Source: Nitrospirota bacterium (GTDB lineage: Bacteria > Nitrospirota > Nitrospiria > Nitrospirales > UBA8639). Taken from it: DNA of 27,589 bases. The DNA lies in contig QIDY01000191.1 in assembly GCA_003228495.1 (NCBI GenBank), forward strand, positions 1 to 27,589, written 5' to 3'. Position numbers and translations under genes: made by a program. Of the stretch, positions 1-6,733 are shown in pieces. Each line of letters begins with the position of its first letter. Position 1 is the first letter of the stretch. The notes below the pieces were generated by a model, which worked only from the letters and a program-made list of their open reading frames with translations, made no database searches and was not told the origin of the DNA.

Positions 1-2
1 TT

Positions 3-365
3 GCAGCCCACTATCGAGGATCCGATGCCAACTTTGGAGAACCCATGTCATTCGGGCAGTTATCGGAAACCATGCATTTCCACTTATTCACAATGCCGGT
101 CGTCTTTATGATTTTGGTACATGTCCTCTATTTGACAATGATAAGTCCTTTCCTCAAAGTCGTCACCACATGGATTTCATTTTTAGGCGTCACGCTGGAC
201 CTTGTTTCACCGTGGCTCATTACCTATGTGTCGCCCATGTTTGTCTTTACCATGCTCACTGGCGATATTCTTATGGTCATAGGATTTCTCATTATGTTTG
301 TCATTCCGATGTATGAAATGTGGTGGCAAAAGGCCGCGTTCATGATGCCGGAATCAGGAGACTAA
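3..365 (+). CDS. C-terminal part of a multi-pass membrane protein (5' end outside window)
   Basis: The reading frame is open from the left edge of the window, so the first ATG at 45 is probably internal and the true start lies upstream. The visible 120 residues hold about three hydrophobic segments: one after the His-containing stretch MHFHLFTMPVVF, one around VVTTWISFLGVTLDLV, and one around MLTGDILMVIGFLIMFVIP. The last ends in YEMWWQKAAF at the membrane edge. Met, Phe and aromatic residues are frequent. I do not recognise the family. The two His near the first segment and the neighbouring cupredoxin gene would fit a metal- or redox-related membrane protein, but that is only a guess. It ends in TAA and is followed 53 bases later by a terminator-like hairpin. 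Confidence 0.6.
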   Translation, partial: AAHYRGSDANFGEPMSFGQLSETMHFHLFTMPVVFMILVHVLYLTMISPFLKVVTTWISFLGVTLDLVSPWLITYVSPMFVFTMLTGDILMVIGFLIMFVIPMYEMWWQKAAFMMPESGD

Positions 366-415
366 AGATCAATTCGCTAACCAGTTTTTATAGGCCAGAG
401 ACTATTAGTCCAGAG

Positions 416-449
416 CCCATGAGAGTTAATGCCTCTCATAGGATTTTTT
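416..449 (+). terminator. Probable intrinsic terminator of the membrane-protein gene
   Basis: A 7-bp perfect stem (ATGAGAG 419-425 with CTCTCAT 433-439) closes a 7-base loop. Two further outer C-G pairs (416-417 with 441-442) flank a mismatch. A run of six T follows at 444-449. The site is on the plus strand, 53 bases after the TAA at 363-365, as expected for an intrinsic terminator. The stem is not GC-rich, so efficiency is uncertain. Confidence 0.6.
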
Positions 450-712
450 GCCGAATGGCATTTCGGAAAAATGGGGAACCCACACCCACAGAAAACCCGG
501 AATCTCCGAAAAAGAAGAACTCCTTGTCTATCCGATACACGTGAGTAGAATACCACTCACGTATCAAGCACAGCTGGCTTTCGAAAAACCAGAGACCTGA
601 CTAACACAGAATCCACAAATTTCCATTAAAGAAGACCCTCCTCATCAATAGAATAGGATCCTGGAAACCGCACTAAACTATCATTAACTGACTTTCAAGA
701 ATCAAAGGAACA
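450..712. other. Non-coding stretch with one hairpin
   Basis: No convincing gene is seen between the terminator and the cupredoxin gene. The one clear structure is an imperfect hairpin: GATAC plus GTGAGT on the left arm (534-546, with a 2-base bulge) pairs with ACTCAC plus GTATC (555-565) around an 8-base loop. It lacks a T-run on either side, so it is not an obvious terminator. The cupredoxin promoter presumably lies here, but I could not pick a convincing -35/-10 pair. Confidence 0.4.
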
Positions 713-721
713 TTGCAGACA

Positions 722-1210
722 ATGCCACACCAGAAGCCAACCTTCCGTACACTTCTGCCATTGGGGTTCATCCTTATAGCCATTGACTTTATTATTCTTG
801 GATTTAGTCAGCACGCCTTTTCCCAACCCGCTCATACGGGGACAATCGTGGATGTCACACTCCAAGATTTCAGTGTAGATCCTAACCCAAAAACCGCCAA
901 AGCTGGCTGGATCACCTTTCAGGCGGTGAATGCCGGGACGAGTACACACGAACTCGTGATCCTCCATACTGACCTGAATCCGGCTAACCTTCCGAGAATC
1001 GTGGAAAAGGATAATAAAGGAACGATCACAGGCCACATCGTGAACGAAGAACATGCTGCTGTGGAGCCGATTGATGAAATAGAAGAATTCCCAGCCGGCA
1101 CCCGCAAGAAAAAGAAAGTATTCCTGTCCCCAGGCCGTTATGTCCTCTTCTGTAACGTCCCGGAGCATTACGACAAAGGGATGTATGCCACCCTAAACGT
1201 CGTAAAATAG
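722..1210 (+). CDS. Exported type 1 copper (cupredoxin-fold) protein
   Basis: Predicted periplasmic electron carrier or copper-binding protein. A hydrophobic N-terminal segment (GFILIAIDFIILGF) looks like a signal peptide or membrane anchor. It is followed by a plastocyanin-like domain. The type 1 copper ligand pattern is visible: one His in TSTHELVIL (residue 76 from the ATG), then Cys144, His149 and Met154 in CNVPEHYDKGM, the classic C-x4-H-x4-M ligand loop. Between them lies an acidic stretch and a four-lysine run. The start is ambiguous: an in-frame TTG at 713 is 3 bases from the AGGA at 706-709, while the ATG at 722 is 12 bases from it. I prefer the ATG. The redox partner is not visible. 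The upstream membrane protein is on the same strand but separated by a terminator-like site. Confidence 0.85.
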   Translation: MPHQKPTFRTLLPLGFILIAIDFIILGFSQHAFSQPAHTGTIVDVTLQDFSVDPNPKTAKAGWITFQAVNAGTSTHELVILHTDLNPANLPRIVEKDNKGTITGHIVNEEHAAVEPIDEIEEFPAGTRKKKKVFLSPGRYVLFCNVPEHYDKGMYATLNVVK

Positions 1211-1211
1211 C

Positions 1212-1225
1212 GAGGGTGTGCCCTC
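1212..1225. other. Short hairpin between convergent genes (weak terminator candidate)
   Basis: GAGGG and CCCTC form a 5-bp stem with a TGTG loop immediately after the cupredoxin stop. Read on the minus strand it is followed by GCTATTTTA, so it could weakly terminate transcripts from the TfoX-like gene. On the plus strand there is no T-run. The rest of the gap to 1383 shows nothing convincing. Confidence 0.25.
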
Positions 1226-1383
1226 TCACAATTAGGACTGTCGACTTGGGGGAAGACTAAGGGAAAGAGAGCGCTCCTTCTTAGGAAACAGGAACACATC
1301 CTTCACAAACAGGAGTGTACGCTTAGGTAGGAATTCTTGAAAATAGGGGATTTCCACCAAAAATTTCAGTAAATCATAAAACT

Positions 1384-1764
1384 CTAGGCTTTCTTTTTTG
1401 GACGCATCCGCCTTTTCCATTGTGAAGGAGAGCTGGTTTTCTTCTTTTTTGCTCGAAGGGCCGCACGATAGGCCTTCTCAGCCCATTCACATAGAACAGA
1501 AGATGAATCCACGGCGTCTTCTGGCGCTTGATAATAGGACATAGCCATCTTCTTTCCTTTTTTCTCATACACAAAGGGAACGAGTCCCAGCACCTCATAA
1601 TCCGGTATGGTTTCCTGATCGACTTTCAAATACAACACATCATCAGCCACCAATCCGACCATGACGCTCTCCCGATAGATACCATAGCCCCCAAACATTT
1701 TTCTGGCCCTGACCTTTTTCAGCGGAGCCAAGAGTTCCAACACATACTCTACAAAATCGCTCAT
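1384..1764 (-). CDS. TfoX/Sxy N-terminal-domain family protein
   Basis: Small (126 aa) protein with the TfoX N-terminal domain signature. The N-terminus has an acidic helix, then VRARKMFGGYGIYRESVMVGLVADDVLYLKVD, the usual core with the RKMFGGYG motif. The pattern continues with an F-x-Y segment (PFVYEKKGKKMAMSYY) and ends in a very lysine/arginine-rich tail (RAKKKKTSSPSQWKRR). The family is named after the competence activator TfoX/Sxy, but stand-alone N-terminal-domain proteins are widespread and mostly uncharacterised. A competence role should not be assumed, although pilMNOP genes lie elsewhere in the window. No strong ribosome binding site precedes the ATG. Its upstream region is interrupted by the MITE-like element about 60 bases away. 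Confidence 0.82.
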   Translation of the reverse strand: MSDFVEYVLELLAPLKKVRARKMFGGYGIYRESVMVGLVADDVLYLKVDQETIPDYEVLGLVPFVYEKKGKKMAMSYYQAPEDAVDSSSVLCEWAEKAYRAALRAKKKKTSSPSQWKRRMRPKKKA

Positions 1765-1814
1765 TTGTTTCTGTCGGTCGTCAACTTTAGGAAGAAATAA
1801 CTTTCAATGGATAT

Positions 1815-1823
1815 ACTTCAGTC
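1815..1823 (+). repeat. Target-site duplication, left copy
   Basis: ACTTCAGTC directly abuts the left end of the MITE-like element and is identical to 1997-2005. Confidence 0.88.
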
Positions 1824-1996
1824 CACTAGTGTCCCAACGTTTCAAAAAACACCCGTTTTTCTTTCGTAACTAATTGAATTTATTGGTCATCGTTTACAAA
1901 AGAAAACTCAAATCGATAACACTGGTCCTTGTTCTGATTTACCATATTTCATACATACAAAACCGTTTATAGAAAGAAAACGTTGGGACACTAGTG
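1824..1996. mobile_element. 173-bp MITE-like non-autonomous element
   Basis: Perfect 19-bp terminal inverted repeats (CACTAGTGTCCCAACGTTT at 1824-1842 and its reverse complement at 1978-1996) enclose 135 AT-rich bases with no reading frame. It is flanked by a perfect 9-bp direct repeat, ACTTCAGTC, at 1815-1823 and 1997-2005, the mark of a transposition event. The outermost 8 bases of each end, CACTAGTG, are themselves a palindrome. No transposase is present, so it must have been moved in trans. I do not recognise the parent IS family. A 9-bp duplication fits several DDE families (for example IS4/Tn10-like or some IS5 members), and this cannot decide between them. The insertion is just beyond the glnD stop and leaves that gene intact. 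Confidence 0.88.
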
Positions 1997-2005
1997 ACTT
2001 CAGTC
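1997..2005 (+). repeat. Target-site duplication, right copy
   Basis: ACTTCAGTC directly abuts the right end of the element. It overlaps two bases of the glnD stop codon (TGA, complement of 2004-2006). Rejoining the two copies restores an uninterrupted site with the same stop. Confidence 0.88.
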
Positions 2006-4712
2006 AAAGGGACCCATGTTCATCCTTATCCCAAAATTCATCCACCGCTGTGCCAAGGATATTCTGAATATGCTCGCATTCGTTTCCAGAGGAAATTTTA
2101 TCGCCTTGAGCGTCGGTCACATAAAACACATCGACTACTTGATCTAATCGCGTCCCGATCCTGGCCATATGGATCGAGAGGTGTAACTGCACTAACGTTT
2201 TCGCTAGCACGAATAGGAGACCTGGTTTGTCATCCGCAAACACATCAATGACCGTATAGGAATCGGACGCGTCATTATCCATGAGGACCTCTGTCGAACG
2301 ACGTCCGATAGGAAACTGTCGGCCAAAATTTATCCGGCGGCGGCGTTCAAAAACTTGATCAACCGAATAGTCTTCTTGCACGACCGACTGAATTTCCTGG
2401 GATACCTCACGAAATCGATAGTCTGACGGCTGCCCTTTACAATCGGAATCATTGACTGAAAAGAGATCCAACACGGTACCATCAGCCAATGTCATGATCT
2501 GAGCATTCAGGACTTCTAGACCCAATGCGGCAAGGACCCCGGTGAGTTGCATAAAGAGGCCAGGCTTGGCCTGTTCTCGTGTGATGAGGACATATTCCGA
2601 AATACCTAATGCGACATTGAAACGCCCCTCTACATGTGTTGGCCTGGCAGGCAAGTTCCTAATAGCTAGGAAATGCGCAGCCATTTGCTCGACAGATGTG
2701 GAAGCGATATACCATTCTGGAAGCTGCGAAAGTTGTTCATCAACCCATGAAGCCCAATCAGGGTCAGGAACGGAGAGTTCAATTCCCTGTATTGCTATGG
2801 TTTCCAGGAGTGTCTTTCGAACAGCAGGCTGAAGGACCGTTTTGCCCCTTGCCGTCTTAACAGGTTCCTTCCCCTCTACCATGTTTTCATACGTTCGAGA
2901 ATAGAGCTCGCCCAATAGAGATTCCTTCCACATCGTCATGACTTCCGGTCCCACGGCTGAAATATCTGCCACGGTCAGAATGAACATTTTTTGGAGAACC
3001 TCTACGGTTTTCATTTTCCGTGCAAAGGTCAGAATGATTTTCTGGTCGTTCAGATCCCGACGGAATGCGGTATGGGACATGACCAAATGGTGAAACACCA
3101 GAAAGGCCAGTTCCTCCCGTTCTTTCTCTGACAATCCCAAGCGGTCAGCCATTTTATGGGCAATTTCTTGTCCAATTTTACTATGGTCGCCAGGTCGCCC
3201 TTTTCCTAAGTCATGCAGCAATACCGCTAAGTGCAGAATGTCTTTATCCGGAATCTCCCTGTACACTTCACCAACGAGCCCTTGATCCTCTTGCAATCGT
3301 TCTGTTTCTTTCACCGCTAACAGGCTATGTTTATCAACCGTAAACTTATGATATTGGTTGAACTGCATGAGGCCTCGAACTCGAGCAAAGGCCGGAACGA
3401 GTTTCTCCAAGAGGCTGGCTTGATGCATGGCTTCGAGAGTTTCCGCAATTTGCCCCGGCCGATTCAGAATGCCACGAAAGAGGCTGCTGACTTCCTTAGT
3501 ATGAAACCGTTCGTTAGGGACCGTGACTAAATGTTGAGATAATTCATTCAGAATCCTGGCATCAATAGGTACAGCTTGATCACGAGATATTTCGAATAAT
3601 CTCAGAAGGCAAACAGGACTTTCCAAGACTCCATGTAATTTTTCTGAGGGAATGGTGAGCCGCTTGTCTTGTATTCGAAAATTTCCCTCAATCAACGAAT
3701 TGGGCCACCACCGTCGCATTCGATCAACCCAAGATCGCTCCTGCGTCTTTTCGAGAAATCGCACACACCGATCATGCAATCCCATGGTATGACGGAAATA
3801 TAGTTGCATAAATTGTTCAACGGCCAACAGATTGGGAAGATCCGACAATCCATAGATTTCTGCCAGCCTAACTTGGTCATCAAAAGTAAGAATATCCTGC
3901 GCTCTCCCCGCATCAAAATGGAGAAATCCTCTTACGCGCCAAAGAAATTCTTGCGCATCTTGCAACACCTGATAATCTTGAAATTCAAAAATACCTCGAT
4001 TAGAAAGTTCTTGAAGAGTCCCACACCCATAACGAGCCTGCCCTATCCACTGCACTAAATGTATGTCCCGTAAGCCCCCCTTGTTCTTTTTAATATTCGG
4101 TTCAAGCAAAAAAATGGTTTCTCCGAATTTGGCATATTCCTGCTGTCGCTCTTCGATTTTATCCAGAATAAATCGTTTTGATTGTTTTTTGAGAATTCGT
4201 CGATCGAACTTTTTCTGCAATTCCTGGAACACGGCGGCATTGCCTCCTAAAAACCTCGACTCCATGAGGGAGGTACAGGAAGAAAGATCCGTTTCTGCAA
4301 TCGCGAGACATTCCGCTATGGACCGAACGCTATGTCCGACCTGAAACCCTAAATCCCACAACCGATGAAACACGCCTTTGGAAAGGGTCTGGGCTACCAC
4401 GCCTTGGTTTCCCTGGGTTAAGACCATGACATCAATATCGGAATAGGGAGCTAATTCCCGCCGACCATACCCTCCCATGGCTACCAAACAGCACTGCTGC
4501 CAGCTTGCTCGAATTTCAGCGTGACCCTCTTGGATCACCTCACGAAATCGGGCAATTAAGAGGGCATCCATGAAATCAGAAAAGGCCTGGACGATTTCTC
4601 CACCTGTAGCCCCTTCCTTTAAGCGTTGCTGCAATGCCTGGCGCTGTTCCGCCAGTCCTTGTGAACTAACTGTTGCCAGAGAGTTGGGGAAGATGGGATT
4701 TCCAGTAGCCAT
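2004..4712 (-). CDS. glnD: Bifunctional [protein-PII] uridylyltransferase / uridylyl-removing enzyme
   Basis: GlnD senses glutamine. It uridylylates PII proteins when glutamine is low and removes UMP when it is high, setting glutamine synthetase activity and nitrogen gene expression. The 902-aa protein has the full family layout. The nucleotidyltransferase domain carries GGYGRRELAPYSDIDVM (residues 80-96, metal ligands Asp92 and Asp94). A linker region follows. The HD domain has HDLGKGRPGDH (His500/Asp501). Two C-terminal ACT domains follow, one around VLITREQAKPGLFMQLTGVL and one around TVIDVFADDKPGLLFVLAKT. The gene starts 43 bases after the nadE stop with no terminator between, so the two are probably cotranscribed. 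The ATG at 4712 has no strong Shine-Dalgarno sequence. The gene is intact despite the MITE at its 3' end. Confidence 0.97.
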   Translation of the reverse strand: MATGNPIFPNSLATVSSQGLAEQRQALQQRLKEGATGGEIVQAFSDFMDALLIARFREVIQEGHAEIRASWQQCCLVAMGGYGRRELAPYSDIDVMVLTQGNQGVVAQTLSKGVFHRLWDLGFQVGHSVRSIAECLAIAETDLSSCTSLMESRFLGGNAAVFQELQKKFDRRILKKQSKRFILDKIEERQQEYAKFGETIFLLEPNIKKNKGGLRDIHLVQWIGQARYGCGTLQELSNRGIFEFQDYQVLQDAQEFLWRVRGFLHFDAGRAQDILTFDDQVRLAEIYGLSDLPNLLAVEQFMQLYFRHTMGLHDRCVRFLEKTQERSWVDRMRRWWPNSLIEGNFRIQDKRLTIPSEKLHGVLESPVCLLRLFEISRDQAVPIDARILNELSQHLVTVPNERFHTKEVSSLFRGILNRPGQIAETLEAMHQASLLEKLVPAFARVRGLMQFNQYHKFTVDKHSLLAVKETERLQEDQGLVGEVYREIPDKDILHLAVLLHDLGKGRPGDHSKIGQEIAHKMADRLGLSEKEREELAFLVFHHLVMSHTAFRRDLNDQKIILTFARKMKTVEVLQKMFILTVADISAVGPEVMTMWKESLLGELYSRTYENMVEGKEPVKTARGKTVLQPAVRKTLLETIAIQGIELSVPDPDWASWVDEQLSQLPEWYIASTSVEQMAAHFLAIRNLPARPTHVEGRFNVALGISEYVLITREQAKPGLFMQLTGVLAALGLEVLNAQIMTLADGTVLDLFSVNDSDCKGQPSDYRFREVSQEIQSVVQEDYSVDQVFERRRRINFGRQFPIGRRSTEVLMDNDASDSYTVIDVFADDKPGLLFVLAKTLVQLHLSIHMARIGTRLDQVVDVFYVTDAQGDKISSGNECEHIQNILGTAVDEFWDKDEHGSL

Positions 4713-4755
4713 GATATTTATTTGCCTTACACGAAAAGGCTCTTTCAGAATGCGC

Positions 4756-6558
4756 TCACACCTTTGGAATATACTGATTGGTTATCGGCATCCGTCGGTC
4801 TTTGCCTAACGCTCTGGGGGTAATTTTAATTCCGATAGGAGCTTGGCGGCGCTTGTATTCATTCCGATCGACAAGCCGCATTACCTTTTGCACCGCACGC
4901 ACAGAATAGCCTAACTTGACAATCCTACTTTTTGTATGATTATTTTCGACATAGGCCTGCAATATCGCATCTAATTGGGGGTATGGCGGCAAAGAGTCTT
5001 GATCCGTCTGATTCGCTTTTAATTCAGCTGATGGCGCTCGCGAGTGAATTCGTTCGGGAATACCGACTTGATCAAAATCTGTGGCGTGAACGTCGCTCCG
5101 CCATCGAGCCAATTGATACACACGCATTTTGGGGATATCTTTGATGACGGCAAAACCACCTGCCATATCTCCATACAAGGTGGCATACCCCACACTCATT
5201 TCGCTCTTATTCCCTGTTGTTAACACAAGATAGCCAAACTTATTAGAAAGGGCCATTAAAAGAGTGCCACGAATACGAGCCTGCAAATTTTCTTCTGTAG
5301 TATCAACCGAACGATCCGCAAATAGCGGACGCAATTGCCTGAGAAAGGCTTTGAATAACTTCGTAATAGGAAGATCCACCAAAACGAATCCTAACCGTTT
5401 TGCCAAACCCCTTGAATCCTGCCGACTCGCCGAAGAAGTATATGGTGAAGGCATCATCACACCTACGACCTTGGAAGCCCCAAGCGCATCTCGAGCAATC
5501 AATGCAGTCAAGGCCGAATCAATCCCCCCACTGATCCCCACTAAAACGTTGGAAAACGAATTTTTCCCGACATAATCCCTCACCCCTAATACCAGCGCAC
5601 GATAGATTTCCTCCGGTTCACACATTGCTGATGAAATTCTTGCAACAGAGTGAACCCAAGCCTGCGATCGCGAAGGTTGCCACGGAAGCCGAATAAAAGA
5701 AATCCCTCCCCTCTTTTGAGATAGGGATATTTTTGGCAACCCTTTAACGTTTTTTTGAGCTGGGTTGGGAATTTGGCAATCGGTGAGCAACAGATCTTCT
5801 TCAAACGCCTTGGCCCGAGCCATGAGTTTTCCTCTGGGGTTGAGTACAAGACTATTTCCATCAAAGACTAATTCGTCTTGGCCCCCAACCATATTGGTAT
5901 AGCTCACATACACCCGAAGTTCTTTCGCACGAGAGGCCAACATGCGTTGTCGAGTCTGCATTTTTCCAACATGATAGGGAGAGGCATTCAGATTTAAAAT
6001 GATATGCGCTCCCCCACGTTTCACTTGTGTACGAGCCGGTCCATCGGCAAACCAGATATCTTCACAAATATTGATTCCAATCCGAACCGATCCTAGGCAA
6101 AAAATTGGATTCACTATCCCCTCTTGAAAATACCGCTGTTCATCAAACACGCCATAATTAGGAAGCTTGTGCTTGGCATAGCTCCCTACCAATCTACCTT
6201 TCGCGAAAACCCACGCCACATTCAACGGCTTCTGTCTATCGGAAGGATCATGGCCATAAGGCTTGGGATTGGTTTTCAATTTAAATTCGCGTGGACTGGC
6301 AACGCTGCCGACTACTGCCATAAGACCATTAGAAGCCCTAGCAATCCTATTTTGCATGCGATGAACATCGCGAAGAAACTGCGGCATGAGGAGAAGGTCT
6401 TCCGGAGGATATCCTGATACGGCTAATTCCGGAAACACCACAACATCAGCATTCGCCTTTTTCGCTTCTCGAATCCATCGACAAATACTGCGAGCATTCC
6501 CCTCAAGGTCGCCGACAACCGCATTCATTTGTACCATGGCTAATCGTAAGATCATCAT
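4756..6558 (-). CDS. nadE: Glutamine-dependent NAD+ synthetase
   Basis: Catalyses the last step of NAD+ synthesis: nicotinate adenine dinucleotide + glutamine + ATP gives NAD+. The 600-aa protein is the two-domain, glutamine-using type. The N-terminal nitrilase-like amidase domain (about 1-270) has its catalytic triad visible: Glu44 in FPELAVSGYPPEDLL, Lys131 in KHKLPNYGVFDE, Cys165 in GINICEDIWF. The C-terminal synthetase domain (about 310-600) has the PP-loop SGGIDS at 343-348 in a GISGGIDSALTALIARDALG context, and later STTGNKSE-like NKSEMSVGYATLYGD. Two ATG codons are adjacent (6558 and 6555). The GAGGA at 6572-6568 is 9 bases from the first and lies inside the terminator stem of the leader. 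Expression is probably controlled by the ANTAR-type leader described separately. Linked to glnD downstream. Confidence 0.96.
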   Translation of the reverse strand: MMILRLAMVQMNAVVGDLEGNARSICRWIREAKKANADVVVFPELAVSGYPPEDLLLMPQFLRDVHRMQNRIARASNGLMAVVGSVASPREFKLKTNPKPYGHDPSDRQKPLNVAWVFAKGRLVGSYAKHKLPNYGVFDEQRYFQEGIVNPIFCLGSVRIGINICEDIWFADGPARTQVKRGGAHIILNLNASPYHVGKMQTRQRMLASRAKELRVYVSYTNMVGGQDELVFDGNSLVLNPRGKLMARAKAFEEDLLLTDCQIPNPAQKNVKGLPKISLSQKRGGISFIRLPWQPSRSQAWVHSVARISSAMCEPEEIYRALVLGVRDYVGKNSFSNVLVGISGGIDSALTALIARDALGASKVVGVMMPSPYTSSASRQDSRGLAKRLGFVLVDLPITKLFKAFLRQLRPLFADRSVDTTEENLQARIRGTLLMALSNKFGYLVLTTGNKSEMSVGYATLYGDMAGGFAVIKDIPKMRVYQLARWRSDVHATDFDQVGIPERIHSRAPSAELKANQTDQDSLPPYPQLDAILQAYVENNHTKSRIVKLGYSVRAVQKVMRLVDRNEYKRRQAPIGIKITPRALGKDRRMPITNQYIPKV

Positions 6559-6595
6559 AAAAAAACGTCCTCTGTCCCGACAGGAACCGAGGACG
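6559..6595 (-). terminator. Intrinsic terminator/attenuator directly before nadE
   Basis: On the minus strand CGTCCTC (6595-6589) pairs with GAGGACG (6572-6566). Inside it is extended by G-C and a TCC/GGA helix around a small internal loop. Seven U follow at 6565-6559 and the nadE ATG begins at the next base. The 3' arm contains the nadE ribosome binding sequence GAGGA, so folding would also hide it from ribosomes. Confidence 0.85.
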
Positions 6596-6605
6596 CCATT
6601 GTCCT
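6590..6605 (-). promoter_or_regulatory. Second antiterminator hairpin (P2), hexaloop AATGGC
   Basis: A perfect 5-bp stem AGGAC/GTCCT closes a six-base loop with A1 and G4. Its 3' arm plus the last loop base are bases 6595-6590, the 5' arm of the terminator. When P2 is held by a protein, the terminator cannot fold. Confidence 0.8.
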
Positions 6606-6655
6606 ATTCAGATACTCAATATTAGTAGGCGACTTCGTTGTCGTCTTTTTCAAGT

Positions 6656-6684
6656 ATTATACAAATGACAGAATGACTCTTCAA
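6656..6684 (-). promoter_or_regulatory. Sigma-70-type promoter of the nadE leader
   Basis: On the minus strand a perfect -10 TATAAT (6661-6656) lies 17 bases after a 4/6-match -35 TTGAAG (6684-6679). Transcription would start near 6649, only about 6 bases before hairpin P1, giving a leader of roughly 90 bases before the nadE ATG. The promoter lies between the ANTAR gene stop (6734) and the leader, so the controlled unit has its own start besides any readthrough from aroC-aroB-ANTAR. Confidence 0.75.
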
Positions 6685-6733
6685 ACAACTCACGCCCATG
6701 TTTTGATCCGGCGGACATCTCCATGCATCGTCC

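Larger units (their letters stand above)
6559..6650 (-). ncRNA. nadE leader: candidate ANTAR-responsive antiterminator RNA
   Basis: On the minus strand the leader has three elements. Hairpin P1 is CGAC-AACGAA-GTCG (6643-6630), extendable past one mismatch. A 24-base linker follows, then hairpin P2, AGGAC-AATGGC-GTCCT (6605-6590). The terminator is CGTCCTC...GAGGACG (6595-6566) followed by U7 (6565-6559). Both hexaloops have A at position 1 and G at position 4, the conserved residues of RNA motifs bound by ANTAR-domain antiterminators such as NasR, AmiR and EutV. P2 and the terminator share 6590-6595, so they exclude each other. The gene immediately upstream encodes an ANTAR protein. Structure and position are read directly from the sequence; binding is inferred. 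Confidence 0.85.

Noticed and set aside
695..1168. 157-codon minus-strand frame opposite the cupredoxin gene
   Set aside because: It mirrors the cupredoxin coding sequence, whose signal segment and copper ligands are clear; the opposite product resembles no known family.
1232..1420. 62-codon minus-strand frame overlapping the 3' end of the TfoX-like gene
   Set aside because: No ribosome binding site, no recognisable family, a tail of low-complexity Ser/Leu, and a 37-base overlap with a better supported gene. Probably chance.
1824..1996. Terminator for glnD or a small RNA formed by the long inverted repeats
   Set aside because: The arms are separated by 135 bases and flanked by a 9-bp direct repeat, so a transposed element explains the structure better.
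6627..6650. Plus-strand intrinsic terminator (AGGCGAC...GTCGTCT then T5)
   Set aside because: No plus-strand gene is upstream of it. The same bases read on the minus strand form hairpin P1 with loop AACGAA at the start of the nadE leader, which fits the context better.
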